In this document: positions 1 through 8,051 of the stretch, piece after piece | Layout: each line of letters opens with the position of its first letter | How positions within the stretch are numbered: the first letter of the stretch is position 1 | NCBI RefSeq assembly: GCF_014982975.1 | Contig: NZ_JADCKL010000008.1 | Location: 1 to 64,000 of the forward strand | Source of the DNA: Claveliimonas monacensis | Lineage (GTDB): Bacteria > Bacillota > Clostridia > Lachnospirales > Lachnospiraceae | Direction: 5' to 3' | DNA length: 64,000 bases | Position numbers and translations under genes: made by a program | Notes under the pieces: model-generated | What the model saw: only the letters and a program-made list of their open reading frames with translations | Told to the model about the DNA's origin: nothing | Databases searched by the model: none

Positions 1-55
1 GTCTTTTTATGCTGCTTGAACACAGACAAACTTTCTTCTAAAAAGGAAAACAATA

Positions 56-84
56 GGCAGAGCTAGGAATCCCTAATCTCTGCC
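56..84 (-). terminator. Hairpin downstream of the MATE gene
   Basis: The arms GGCAGAG and CTCTGCC form a stem around a 15-base loop, about 60 bases past the stop of the minus-strand MATE gene. In that direction the hairpin is followed by a T-rich stretch, so it could be its transcription terminator. The T run is interrupted. Confidence 0.45.
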
Positions 85-144
85 TAAAAGAGAGTTATCA
101 TTTCAGTGCCTTAACTAAATGACATTGACATGAGGGCCCTCCTT

Positions 145-1536
145 CTATTTTGTCTTTTCGGTGGTCTCTTTCTCCTTCCGGCTCAGCATGGGCCACACGG
201 TCAGCAGCATGGTGACGAAGCAGGCCGTGCCGCCAACCACATTGGAGATAGGCTCTGCCAGGAACACGCCGTCCGTGCCAAGGCCGCCTACGGCCGGAAG
301 CAGCAGGGTGAGCGGAATCACGATGATCACCTTCCGGAACAGGGAGAAGAAGACGGCCTGCTTTGAGCGGCCGAGAGCCACGGCTGTGGACTGACCGGCA
401 AACTGCAGGGACATCATAAAAATGCCGGCAAAGTAGATGCGCATGGCGGGCACGCCCTTCTCGATGAGCTCCGGGTCACTGTTGAAGAGGTGGATGAAAA
501 AGTGGGGAAAGAAAAACAAAAGGGCCCAGGCGAAAAAGGAAAATACAATACACGCCCAGGAGGTGAATTTGATCGCCGATTTTACCCGTTTGTATTCCCC
601 GGCGCCGTAGTTGAAGCTCATGACAGGCTGGGCGCCGTTTGTCAGCCCGTTGGCGGGCATGGTGATGATCTCACGCACGGAGTTGATGACCGTCATGATG
701 CCCACGTACAGGTCGCCGCCGTAGCGCTGCAGGGTGGCGTTGCACATGATCTGGACAGAGCCGTTTGTGATGGACATGATAAAGCCGGACAGTCCCAGTC
801 CGGTAATTTTCTTTATGACAGCCGGCTCCGGTTTCATGTAAGCGGGCGACAGAGTGATCACCGCCTTCTTCCCGGTGAGGAAATGGAAGACCCACACAGC
901 GGAGACGAACTGGGAGATGATGGTAGCCAGCGCGGCTCCCCGGACGCCCATGCCGAACACGAAGATAAAAAGAGGGTCAAGGACCAGGTTCAGCACAGCT
1001 CCGATGGACACGGAGAGCATTCCTGTGACTCCGAACCCCTGGGCGTTGATAAAGTTGTTCATGCCAAGGCTCACCATCACAAAGAGAGTGCCGCACAGGT
1101 AGATGGTGAGGTAGGCGTCCGCATAGGAGTAGGTCACGTCGCTGGCGCCGAAAAGGTACATCAGCGGGCGCCGGAAAACATAGCAAAGGACAGCCAGGAT
1201 GAGCCCGCTTACAAGAAGCATGGTAAAGGAGTTTGCCATGATCTTTTTTGCCTTTTCCGTCTCGCCGCCGCCCCTTGCAATGGAGAAAAGAGGGGCGCCG
1301 CCTGTGCCGAACAGGTTGGCAAAGGCAGTGATGATGGTGATGACAGGGAGCGTGAGACCGATCCCTGTCAGTGCCTCCGTGGATGTATGGGGGATGTGGC
1401 CGATGTAGATCCGGTCCACCACATTATATAAGACGTTGATGAGCTGCGCGCAGGTCATTGGGACGGCGAGCCTCAGGATATTTCCGGCCACGCTCCCCTT
1501 GCTGAAATCGCTTGTATTCTGTGCTGTATGCTGCAT
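145..1536 (-). CDS. MATE family multidrug/metabolite efflux transporter
   Basis: This 463-residue polytopic membrane protein has the length and hydrophobic pattern of a 12-helix MATE exporter, which expels organic cations or metabolites in exchange for Na+ or H+. The N-terminal lobe opens with the family-typical stretch NILRLAVPMTCAQLINVLYN (about residues 19-38). The C-terminal lobe contains NGAQPVMSFNYGAGEY, the equivalent of the conserved NxGAG region. The closest type by eye is the MepA-like group common in Clostridia. The ATG is preceded by AAGGTGATC at good spacing. It is transcribed alone and divergently from spmB. The substrate cannot be deduced from sequence. Confidence 0.93.
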   Translation of the reverse strand: MQHTAQNTSDFSKGSVAGNILRLAVPMTCAQLINVLYNVVDRIYIGHIPHTSTEALTGIGLTLPVITIITAFANLFGTGGAPLFSIARGGGETEKAKKIMANSFTMLLVSGLILAVLCYVFRRPLMYLFGASDVTYSYADAYLTIYLCGTLFVMVSLGMNNFINAQGFGVTGMLSVSIGAVLNLVLDPLFIFVFGMGVRGAALATIISQFVSAVWVFHFLTGKKAVITLSPAYMKPEPAVIKKITGLGLSGFIMSITNGSVQIMCNATLQRYGGDLYVGIMTVINSVREIITMPANGLTNGAQPVMSFNYGAGEYKRVKSAIKFTSWACIVFSFFAWALLFFFPHFFIHLFNSDPELIEKGVPAMRIYFAGIFMMSLQFAGQSTAVALGRSKQAVFFSLFRKVIIVIPLTLLLPAVGGLGTDGVFLAEPISNVVGGTACFVTMLLTVWPMLSRKEKETTEKTK

Positions 1537-1662
1537 GAGATCACCTTCTGCTGTGTAAAATTTCTGTAAATAGTATAGACTTTTTTGAGATTGTTTTCAA
1601 GATTGGCACATATACATAAAAGAGATGTAAAAGAGCTGTGAGCAGTGGAAAGAGGGATGTAG

Positions 1663-2193
1663 ATGGAAATATTTATGATCATCTCAAATATGATCATCCC
1701 TGTGGTGATACTGGGGGTCGTCTGCTTTGGGGTGTCCAGGCGGGTGCAGGTGTACGATGCGTTTATCGAGGGGGCAAACAGCGGATTTCACATTGTGGTG
1801 AAGATCATGCCTACCATGGTGGCGCTGATGATCGCGGTGGGTATCCTGAGAGCGTCGGGATTTCTGGATATGCTGGCCTTTCAGCTCGGGAGGATGACAG
1901 ACTATATTGGATTTCCGGGAGAGCTGGTGCCGCTCACTGCCGTGAAAATGTTTTCCTCCTCGGCGGCCACCGGGCTTCTCCTGGATATTTTCAAGGAATT
2001 TGGCACAGACACCTACATAGGGCTTGTGGCTTCCATCAGCATGTCCTGCACGGAGACCATTTTCTATACTATGAGCGTGTATTTTATGACGGCAAAGGTG
2101 ACAAAGACAAGATTTACCCTGGCAGGCGCTCTTATCGCCACATTTGCCGGGCTGGCGGCCAGCGTGGTGCTGGCTGCGGGGATAATGGGATAG
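1663..2193 (+). CDS. spmB: Spore maturation protein B
   Basis: The 176-residue membrane protein matches SpmB in length and in its Gate (nucleoside-recognition-like) domain, with motifs such as VKIMPTMVALMIAVGILRASG and a late CTETIFYTMSVYF segment. In Bacillus, SpmA and SpmB act together in spore core dehydration. The start ATG follows GAGGGATG. The partner spmA, usually directly upstream, is absent; the gene upstream is the oppositely oriented MATE exporter. spmA therefore lies elsewhere or is missing. The presence of spmB is the main sign that this organism can sporulate. Confidence 0.9.
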   Translation: MEIFMIISNMIIPVVILGVVCFGVSRRVQVYDAFIEGANSGFHIVVKIMPTMVALMIAVGILRASGFLDMLAFQLGRMTDYIGFPGELVPLTAVKMFSSSAATGLLLDIFKEFGTDTYIGLVASISMSCTETIFYTMSVYFMTAKVTKTRFTLAGALIATFAGLAASVVLAAGIMG

Positions 2194-2204
2194 GGGGAAT
2201 TATG

Positions 2205-2233
2205 TTGATTTAAAAACGGAATTATGTTACTAT
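2205..2233 (+). promoter_or_regulatory. Promoter for the small toxin mRNA
   Basis: TTGATT (2205-2210) and TACTAT (2228-2233) are separated by 17 bases, giving a plausible sigma-A promoter with a start near 2240. It sits just upstream of the structured leader of the 30-residue hydrophobic peptide gene. Confidence 0.6.
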
Positions 2234-2256
2234 AAAAACAGGGAAACTGAAGCCAG

Positions 2257-2327
2257 GCGGCTATCCTCCATTTTGGAGGTTAACCCTCCGTCCATCATGC
2301 CCTTTGAGGTACGAAAGAAAGGAGGGT
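2257..2327 (+). promoter_or_regulatory. Self-inhibitory leader of toxin mRNA
   Basis: The leader holds a hairpin with CCTCCA/TGGAGG arms (2265-2279) and an anti-ribosome-binding-site element ACCCTCC (2283-2289), which matches GGAGGGT at 2321-2327. The segment 2257-2268 pairs with 2479-2490 (11 Watson-Crick pairs plus one G-U), which would join the two ends of the mRNA. Such end-to-end folding is known from type I toxin mRNAs. Confidence 0.65.
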
Positions 2328-2334
2328 GATGCAC

Positions 2335-2427
2335 ATGTATATTACATATGCGGATTTAATCCAGCTTTTGATATTCATTGCAGCCCTTGTAGGTCTATGT
2401 TATCAGATCTTCAGAGAAAAAAAGTAG
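2335..2427 (+). CDS. Small hydrophobic holin-like type I toxin
   Basis: This 30-residue ORF has one hydrophobic helix (LIQLLIFIAALVGLCYQIF) and a charged REKK tail. It is the pattern of the putative holin-like toxins of Firmicutes (the TxpA/BsrG type) that act in the cytoplasmic membrane. An ATG two codons earlier (2329) is possible. The ribosome binding site GGAGGGT (2321-2327) is strong, but it is perfectly complementary to ACCCTCC (2283-2289) in the leader, so full-length mRNA is expected to be poorly translated. A 12-base leader element (2257-2268) also pairs with 2479-2490 beyond the stop. An antisense RNA overlaps the 3' end. Toxicity is inferred from the family resemblance. Confidence 0.72.
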   Translation: MYITYADLIQLLIFIAALVGLCYQIFREKK

Positions 2428-2507
2428 CCGCCACTATCTGACCATAGTGACGACTGTTTAAAATAGTTAATCATTATCGAGGGTAGCCGCTTGTGGTTTC
2501 CCTTTTC
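2417..2507 (-). ncRNA. Antisense RNA antitoxin candidate
   Basis: On the minus strand TTGTTT (2538-2543) and TATATT (2515-2520) are spaced by 17 bases, predicting a start near 2507. About 55 bases later an 11-pair hairpin (2428-2455, loop of about 6) is followed by seven T residues (2418-2424), a clean intrinsic terminator. The resulting RNA of about 90 bases is fully complementary to the 3' part of the toxin mRNA, including the 2479-2490 element. The arrangement resembles txpA/RatA, where the two RNAs overlap at their 3' ends. No transcript data are available. Confidence 0.62.
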
Positions 2508-2573
2508 TATTATCAATATAACATAATATATTGGAGAAAACAAGCAGGAAAAACGGCATATACTGTTTTCTGA

Positions 2574-3041
2574 TCATCCTCTCAGGGACGCGATGATGCG
2601 GTGGGGTTTCAGGAAGAGCTCCAGGGCGTCCAGGACAGAAGGGACGCACAGGTCAGTGGCAGTCATAAGTCTTCCGTACATGCCCTCCTGACCAAGGACA
2701 GAGACGGAGAAGGCGGCCTCCCGGCACATGAGAAGATCGTTGCGCCCGTTGCCGATGGCAGCGCAGTTCTCCTTGCCAAGGGAATAGAGGATATTCTGCT
2801 TTTCCTGCATGGCGGCGTCGTTTGGGAAGGTCAGTATCTCCACCGGCAGGCCCTCGCACATCTGGCGGGCAGTGCCGTTTGTGTCAGCCGTCAGCACGTA
2901 GATCTGGAACAGGTCAGAGAGCTGGCGGATCTTGTTAGCAACAGCCTCTGAGATGATGCCGTCCAGGGCGATGGTGCCGTTGTAGTCCAGAAGGAGATAT
3001 TTCAGGTCCAGTGAAGGATATCCGGGAATTTCTATTTTCAT
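2574..3041 (-). CDS. HAD-family hydrolase (soluble P-type ATPase-like)
   Basis: This 155-residue cytoplasmic protein carries the HAD signatures LLLDYNGTIALDG (residues 16-28; the first Asp is the nucleophile) and a late GNGRNDLLM motif, in which Asp binds Mg2+. The short form without a cap domain matches the soluble P-type ATPase-like group (COG4087), whose members are presumed phosphatases of unknown substrate. The ATG follows GAAAGGA. The gene stands alone between the toxin locus and the HTH/HipA-like pair. Confidence 0.85.
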   Translation of the reverse strand: MKIEIPGYPSLDLKYLLLDYNGTIALDGIISEAVANKIRQLSDLFQIYVLTADTNGTARQMCEGLPVEILTFPNDAAMQEKQNILYSLGKENCAAIGNGRNDLLMCREAAFSVSVLGQEGMYGRLMTATDLCVPSVLDALELFLKPHRIIASLRG

Positions 3042-3207
3042 AAGTCTTTTCCTTTCTGTGTAAAGGCCGGGAGTACCGGTGTCTTTGTTCTGAGTTATCC
3101 AGGTCTTCCTGGAGGAAGCCTGTGAGAATACCTTAGCATATTTATGGGGAAATATCTATATGTGCAAAGAGAAAGCAGATAAAAATAAAAGTAAAAAAAT
3201 TAATTTA

Positions 3208-3236
3208 TTTACATATTAAAAGTCTTATGATATCCT
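3208..3236 (+). promoter_or_regulatory. Promoter of the HTH/HipA-like pair
   Basis: TTTACA (3208-3213), a 17-base spacer and TATCCT (3231-3236) lie in an AT-rich stretch 24 bases before the first gene of the pair. The match is moderate. Confidence 0.5.
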
Positions 3237-3259
3237 GAGAATAGAAGGGAGGGAGTGGT

Positions 3260-3898
3260 ATGGAGAAAGAGCAAAAGCTTCTTTGTAAGTGCTTGGAAAT
3301 CTTCGGGACGGACGATCCAGAGCAATGGAAGAAAATTATGAAAAAGGCAAAGAAGTACGATGATCTGATGCGCGGAGTCAGGCCGGCAAATCCCAGGGGA
3401 GCCGGGAGAAAAGGGCTGAAAGAGGAAAAGGCTGATACTATACGGAGAATGTACCGGAAGGGTGTTTCCGTTGCAAGGATTGCAAGAGAACTGTCTGTCA
3501 GCCGTCCTACTGTATATCGGTATGTTGAAGAGATCAGGCGGTGGGAGAGGCATCCCTCTGTTCAGATGCAGCTGGAATATATGTATAAAGACAGGGTGTG
3601 TACGGTGATAGATGTGGATTGGAAAAATCAGACGGTCTATGTGGAAAATCGTACGAATCAGCTTCCCCTGACAGCCTTTGGAGTCAACAAAACTCCCGGA
3701 TGGGAAGAATTTAGGGAGTTTCTGGAGGACAGATGTGTTCCCGGGACAAGGTTTCACTTAAAGGAGCTTCTGAGAGATATGGGTGTCGACTTTTACGATC
3801 CCATGCTGATCATAGAAGAGACAAAAGGAAGAATGGCTGAGGACGATCAGTGGATCAGAATACATTACAGGGAGGATGCGTTATGTCAGAATGGATAA
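3260..3898 (+). CDS. HTH DNA-binding protein paired with a HipA-like kinase
   Basis: The 212-residue protein has a resolvase/transposase-type helix-turn-helix at about residues 55-90 (IRRMYRKGVSVARIARELSVSRPTVYRYV). A C-terminal domain from about 110 to 205 contains NQLPLTAFGVNKTPGWEEF and a conserved-looking GRMAEDDQWI end. I know similar proteins next to HipA-like kinases in gut Firmicutes. By analogy with HipBA/HipBST this one would be the DNA-binding partner and possible antitoxin, but that is inference. It has a strong GGGAGGGAG ribosome binding site. Its last 16 bases overlap the kinase gene, so the two are translationally coupled. Confidence 0.72.
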   Translation: MEKEQKLLCKCLEIFGTDDPEQWKKIMKKAKKYDDLMRGVRPANPRGAGRKGLKEEKADTIRRMYRKGVSVARIARELSVSRPTVYRYVEEIRRWERHPSVQMQLEYMYKDRVCTVIDVDWKNQTVYVENRTNQLPLTAFGVNKTPGWEEFREFLEDRCVPGTRFHLKELLRDMGVDFYDPMLIIEETKGRMAEDDQWIRIHYREDALCQNG

Positions 3899-4701
3899 AG
3901 CTGGATATTCTGAACCGGGATGATCTGAGGGGGCACTCATCAAAGGGAAACCAGCTGAAGGCGAAGGATGGAATATACTGGTATAAGGCAGACTGCATGG
4001 GCTATGAAGGGCTGGCGGAAACAGTCGTATCATCTCTTCTGTCCCGGTCGGATATTTTGGCAGCCGTTGACTATGAACCGATGAAAATGGAGTTTAAATC
4101 ACATGTGTATACCGGATGCAGGAGCAGGAGCTTCTTAATGGAGGGAGAGTCTCTTATCACAGTCGAAAAGCTGATCCGTCTGTACACAGGGAAAAGTGCG
4201 GCAAGGACCATGGCTTCTATGGCGGACGTGAAGGAGCGGATCTGTTATTTGGTCAATGCGATCGCAGAGATCACAGGAATGACAGATTTTGGGAAATATC
4301 TTACAGCTATGCTGGAGATAGACGCTTTTTTTCTGAATGAGGACAGGCATACCAATAATATTGGGGTAGTCTATCACCCGGAAACCAGACGGTTTCGACA
4401 TTGCCCTTATTTTGATCATGGACTGGCTTTACTTGCGGATACAATGACTGACTTTCCCTTGGGAGAAGATTTGGAAAAATGCATGGAGAAGATAGAGGCA
4501 AAGCCATTTTCAAGGAGTTTTGACGAACAGATGGATGCGGCGGAAGAGCTATATGGACAGCAGGTGCATTTCCGGTTTTCTATAAAAGAGGCAGTGGAGA
4601 TACTGGAGGGATGCAGACCCTACTACCAAGGGGAGGTGCTGGAACGGGTTGAGCAGATCCTGAGATGGCAGGTGCGGAAATACAGCTATCTTTTCCAGTA
4701 A
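3883..4701 (+). CDS. HipA-like serine/threonine kinase, possible toxin
   Basis: The 272-residue protein has kinase-fold signatures of the HipA/HipT class. A glycine/serine loop SSKGNQLKAK lies near residue 20, a lysine in WYKAD near residue 33 is a candidate ATP-binding Lys, the catalytic loop is NEDRHTNNIGV near residue 150, and the Mg2+-binding segment is FDHGLAL near residue 177. It lacks the extended N-terminal region of full HipA, like the shorter HipT. I chose the ATG at 3883 because GGAGG (3871-3875) lies just upstream. It overlaps the HTH gene by 16 bases. HipA-type kinases phosphorylate translation factors or aminoacyl-tRNA synthetases; the target here is unknown. Confidence 0.72.
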   Translation: MSEWIKLDILNRDDLRGHSSKGNQLKAKDGIYWYKADCMGYEGLAETVVSSLLSRSDILAAVDYEPMKMEFKSHVYTGCRSRSFLMEGESLITVEKLIRLYTGKSAARTMASMADVKERICYLVNAIAEITGMTDFGKYLTAMLEIDAFFLNEDRHTNNIGVVYHPETRRFRHCPYFDHGLALLADTMTDFPLGEDLEKCMEKIEAKPFSRSFDEQMDAAEELYGQQVHFRFSIKEAVEILEGCRPYYQGEVLERVEQILRWQVRKYSYLFQ

Positions 4702-4704
4702 AAT

Positions 4705-4736
4705 CAGCCGCCGCTGTCAGCCTTTTGCGGCGGCTG
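4705..4736. terminator. Convergent bidirectional terminator
   Basis: CAGCCGCCGC and GCGGCGGCTG form a 10-pair stem between the kinase gene and the convergent DUF885 gene. A TTTT tract follows on the minus strand, so it best serves the lipoprotein gene. Confidence 0.7.
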
Positions 4737-4766
4737 TGAAAAATGCATTGCAAAGATGTTCCGTTC

Positions 4767-6482
4767 CTATTTTTTCTCCTTCACCGCCTTCTCCACGATC
4801 TCAAACGGCGCAGGCCCTGTGTCCAGCACCGCCTTGTGGAAACGCTTCTGGGAGAAATCCTCTCCCCACTCTTTTACAGCTGTCTTTTTCAGTTCCAGAA
4901 ATTCCACATACCCGATATAGTATTTCAGATAATTACCGGGATCCCCGATGATGAGGTCGTAGATCTCCCGGATCGTCTCTGTATCCGTAATGCCGAAACT
5001 CCGGAAAAAAGAGACCGTCTCGGTGAGGGACCATCCGTCGTAGTGGATACCCATGTCGGCAAGGGCGTAGAGTCCCAGGATGAGGGAAGCATTTTTCTGC
5101 TCCAGGAGAGCTCTGTCTTCATCTATACCGGTGAAGTAGTAGGAGAGCATCTCCACATAGGTGGCCCAGCCCTCCGTGTAGCCGCCAAAGGAGAGGAGAC
5201 TGCGGATGGGATCCGGATCTGTGGAGGCGTAGTACACGTTCTGGTAGAGATGTCCCGGGTAGCCCTCGTGGGCCAGTGTGGTGAAGAGAGTCAGGTCGTC
5301 CGGGAGATGTCCCCGGTTGATGTAGATCACGTTCTCCTGGGAATTGTCCACCGGGGGAACCATGTAGAAGGCAGGGCTTACATATTCAGCCATCTCCTCC
5401 TGTACAAATTTAATCTCGGTGGTTACCTCCGGCAGAGAGGGAAAGGACCCGGCTGTCTTTTCTTTCAGGTCTGCCAGGATGGCCTCCGGGCTGCTGTCCG
5501 CCAGCGCAAAGGAAGAGTCTTCGCCGGATAGAGGCGTCACGGACTGCATGGCAGACAGATCCTCTGCCATCTGCCTGCGGGTCAGGTTCTGAAGCTGGGG
5601 GACTGTGCGGGCGGAGCCGGTGTCCCGCTTCACAATATACTCATAGTATCTTTTTCCGTTCGGATAGTAGCAGAGTCCTCCGTCGTTTGTGCCGGTGTCC
5701 TTCAGGGCAGCTATGGCGGCGGCCAGCCGGTTGTAGGCGGGAAATACGCAGTCATAGATGAGATCCCGGTGCTGCGAGATGCAGGCTTCTTTCTGAACAG
5801 GGGGCAGATCCGATAGTCCTTCCAGCCTGGAGATGAAGGAAGAAAAAAGGTAATGGCTGTCCCCGAGTGCAGTGAAGGCAGCGCACTCGTCGATAATGTC
5901 CTGGGCATTCCGGGAGGACATAAAAAGTCCGGCGTCCGCTTTTGCCTGCTCAAAGGAGATGAGAGACGTAAAGTAGGACGGCATTTCCTCCAGGAGGGAC
6001 AGATAGGTATCCACGTCCTCCGGTGTGTCAAAGGAGAACTCGCACAGAAGGATGGGAAGCTGGGACTGGACGCCGGTGAGGGGGCTCAGGGGCTCCTCGT
6101 AGAGAGCGTAGGGGGCGCCCAAAAGGGCTGTCTCCAGATAGGATTTGAGAACATCGAAAGTGAGCTGGTTTTCCGGAGAGAGCTTTCTGTATCTGAAATC
6201 CTGAAGGAGGGAAAGGCAGTTCTCGATAGATGCGGCGGAGACAGCTGTGTCGGTGCTGAAAGAGCCAAGGCTCGCCGGTGTATCCTGGATGCCGTAGCTT
6301 TCCGGCTCCTGTACTGTATAGTTCAGGGTGATGGTGTCAGCGGACACTTCCTGACGGAAAAGATCCAGGGTAAACTGCCGGAAGAGAGCATCTTCGTCGG
6401 GGACGGGAAGATGGCCGCAGGAGGCCAGAGCCGGGAGAAGGATGGAAAGCAGAAGGATAAGGGCAGTACATTTTTTTCGCAT
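4767..6482 (-). CDS. DUF885 family lipoprotein, putative zinc peptidase
   Basis: The 571-residue protein begins with a lipoprotein signal (hydrophobic run, then LASC lipobox at about residues 19-22), so it should be anchored to the outer face of the membrane. The DUF885 hallmark HEGYPGH lies at about residues 405-411, a metal-ligand motif shared with thermolysin-like and carboxypeptidase M32-like folds. A downstream glutamate region, GGYTEGWATYVEML, is also typical. The family has no well-established substrate; a peptidase role is inferred. The start follows CAGGAGGCG. It is monocistronic. Confidence 0.88.
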   Translation of the reverse strand: MRKKCTALILLLSILLPALASCGHLPVPDEDALFRQFTLDLFRQEVSADTITLNYTVQEPESYGIQDTPASLGSFSTDTAVSAASIENCLSLLQDFRYRKLSPENQLTFDVLKSYLETALLGAPYALYEEPLSPLTGVQSQLPILLCEFSFDTPEDVDTYLSLLEEMPSYFTSLISFEQAKADAGLFMSSRNAQDIIDECAAFTALGDSHYLFSSFISRLEGLSDLPPVQKEACISQHRDLIYDCVFPAYNRLAAAIAALKDTGTNDGGLCYYPNGKRYYEYIVKRDTGSARTVPQLQNLTRRQMAEDLSAMQSVTPLSGEDSSFALADSSPEAILADLKEKTAGSFPSLPEVTTEIKFVQEEMAEYVSPAFYMVPPVDNSQENVIYINRGHLPDDLTLFTTLAHEGYPGHLYQNVYYASTDPDPIRSLLSFGGYTEGWATYVEMLSYYFTGIDEDRALLEQKNASLILGLYALADMGIHYDGWSLTETVSFFRSFGITDTETIREIYDLIIGDPGNYLKYYIGYVEFLELKKTAVKEWGEDFSQKRFHKAVLDTGPAPFEIVEKAVKEKK

Positions 6483-6587
6483 AGAACGCCTCCTGGAACG
6501 GGCGGAGCATTTTATCTATAGATATGCGGCTGGTTTTGAGAAAATTCCATGGGAGAAAACCGGTTTCCACGGGTTTGGGAGATATGG

Positions 6588-6687
6588 TATAATGATTGCG
6601 CAAAAGCGCAATCTGAAGCGAGAAACCCGCTTCACCCTGCTGCGCATCTGCCGGAGGCCCATGGCCGCTGTGCGGCCATGGTATAAT
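6588..6687 (+). promoter_or_regulatory. Two extended -10 promoters and a hairpin before jetA
   Basis: TGGTATAAT occurs twice in front of jetA, with TATAAT at 6588-6593 and 6682-6687. Both are extended -10 elements without a good -35 box. A perfect 8-pair hairpin with arms ATGGCCGC/GCGGCCAT and a 3-base loop (6661-6679) lies directly against the second -10 box. It could be an operator or an attenuating structure in the transcript from the first promoter. Confidence 0.55.
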
Positions 6688-6715
6688 AACTCCATATACA
6701 AGACAGGAGAAATTT

Positions 6716-8044
6716 ATGAAGTATATATATGAGATCCCGGACTCCTTCTGGAGTTTGTTCCGCTCCAGGAACCGGGATATTTATGTAGAAGCGTTGCTTC
6801 AGATCAACGAAGAATACGAGTATAACAACTATTTCCTGAGCCGGGAGGTGTGCCTGGAGATCCTGGGAGATTTCTATACCCAGAAAAAGATCACCCTGGA
6901 GGCGGAGGAGACGGAGGATGAGCTGGACATGCTGGAGACGCCGGCGTCCAGGATACTGAACTGGCTTCTTAAGGCACAGTGGCTGAAAAAGATCGAGGAT
7001 TACAATACGCTGGTGACCCACATTGTTATCCCCGACTATGCGGCTATTTTTATAGAGGCCTTTGACCGGCTGACCCGTGAGGGGATGGAGGACACGGAGC
7101 TGTACATCCAGAATGTGTACGCCACTTTGTATTCCTTCCAGAACAATCCCAGGCTGAACAGCGCCATGCTCCGGTCGGCCCTGGTCAATACGAGAAAGCT
7201 GAACAAGGCACTGCAGGACATGCTCCACAATATGGACCGGTTTTACGGGCGGCTGCTGGAGCAGAGAGAGTACGGACAGCTTCTTTCAGAACACCTGGAA
7301 GGGTATGTGGAGGAAGTGGTACGTAAGAAATACCACATTTTAAAGACAAGTGATAACTTCTACATTTACAAGATGGATATAAAGGAGTGCCTGGAGAAAA
7401 TGCGGGAGGATGAGAGTATCTATGACCGCATTGGCGAGGAGGGGCTGGATATACTGGACCGGATCGAGAGGAGCTTTGATGATATTGAGCGGCGCATCGC
7501 CAATATGGACAAGGAGAACACAAAGTATATCCGGGCCACTGTGACAAGGCTCAATTATCTCCTGAACGGGGAGACGGACACAAAAGGGCTTGTGATCCAG
7601 CTCCTGAACCAGCTTGGAAAAGAGGGCAAGGAGGAGGAGAGGCTCCGGGAGACCGCCTCCCGGATGAATCTGTCTCTCTTTGAGATCCTCTCGGAGAAGT
7701 CCCTCTACAAGAGGAGAAAGCCCAGGAAAGATTTTGTCAGCCAGTTGGAGCGGGAGGAGGACTCTCAGGAACTTTCCAGGGAGGATGTTCTGAAGCTGAA
7801 TCGCATCCACACCCGGTATACGAGAAAGCAGATCGAGGAATTTATCGAGGAGCACATGGACGGCGAGCAGATGCGGCTCGCAGATCTGAAGGTGGAGGAT
7901 GACGAGGACTTTGAGAAGATCATCCTTGCCTATGATTATAGTACAAAGCACGGCAGCAAGTATCAGGTCATCGAGGAAGGCGGTCTGGTGGAGAGCAGAA
8001 AATACCGCTATCCGAAGCTGACATTTGTGCGCAGGAGGGTTTAA
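6716..8044 (+). CDS. jetA: Wadjet defence protein JetA (kleisin subunit)
   Basis: The 442-residue, highly charged, mostly helical protein heads a four-gene operon with the unmistakable Wadjet order. It opens with MKYIYEIPDSFWSLF, and I recognise it as the JetA family once listed as DUF5716. JetA is the MukF-like kleisin that bridges the JetC SMC dimer and binds JetB. The complex extrudes DNA loops and JetD then cuts small circular plasmids. The start follows AGGAGAAATTT. It ends just before jetB, whose ribosome binding site lies in its last codons. The exact Wadjet type (I, II or III) is not assigned here. Confidence 0.92.
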   Translation: MKYIYEIPDSFWSLFRSRNRDIYVEALLQINEEYEYNNYFLSREVCLEILGDFYTQKKITLEAEETEDELDMLETPASRILNWLLKAQWLKKIEDYNTLVTHIVIPDYAAIFIEAFDRLTREGMEDTELYIQNVYATLYSFQNNPRLNSAMLRSALVNTRKLNKALQDMLHNMDRFYGRLLEQREYGQLLSEHLEGYVEEVVRKKYHILKTSDNFYIYKMDIKECLEKMREDESIYDRIGEEGLDILDRIERSFDDIERRIANMDKENTKYIRATVTRLNYLLNGETDTKGLVIQLLNQLGKEGKEEERLRETASRMNLSLFEILSEKSLYKRRKPRKDFVSQLEREEDSQELSREDVLKLNRIHTRYTRKQIEEFIEEHMDGEQMRLADLKVEDDEDFEKIILAYDYSTKHGSKYQVIEEGGLVESRKYRYPKLTFVRRRV

Positions 8045-8051
8045 GAAGAAT

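Noticed and set aside
490-1431. A 313-codon plus-strand frame opposite the MATE gene
   Set aside because: It is antisense to a clear 12-helix transporter. The product is Asp/His/Gly-rich with no known motif.
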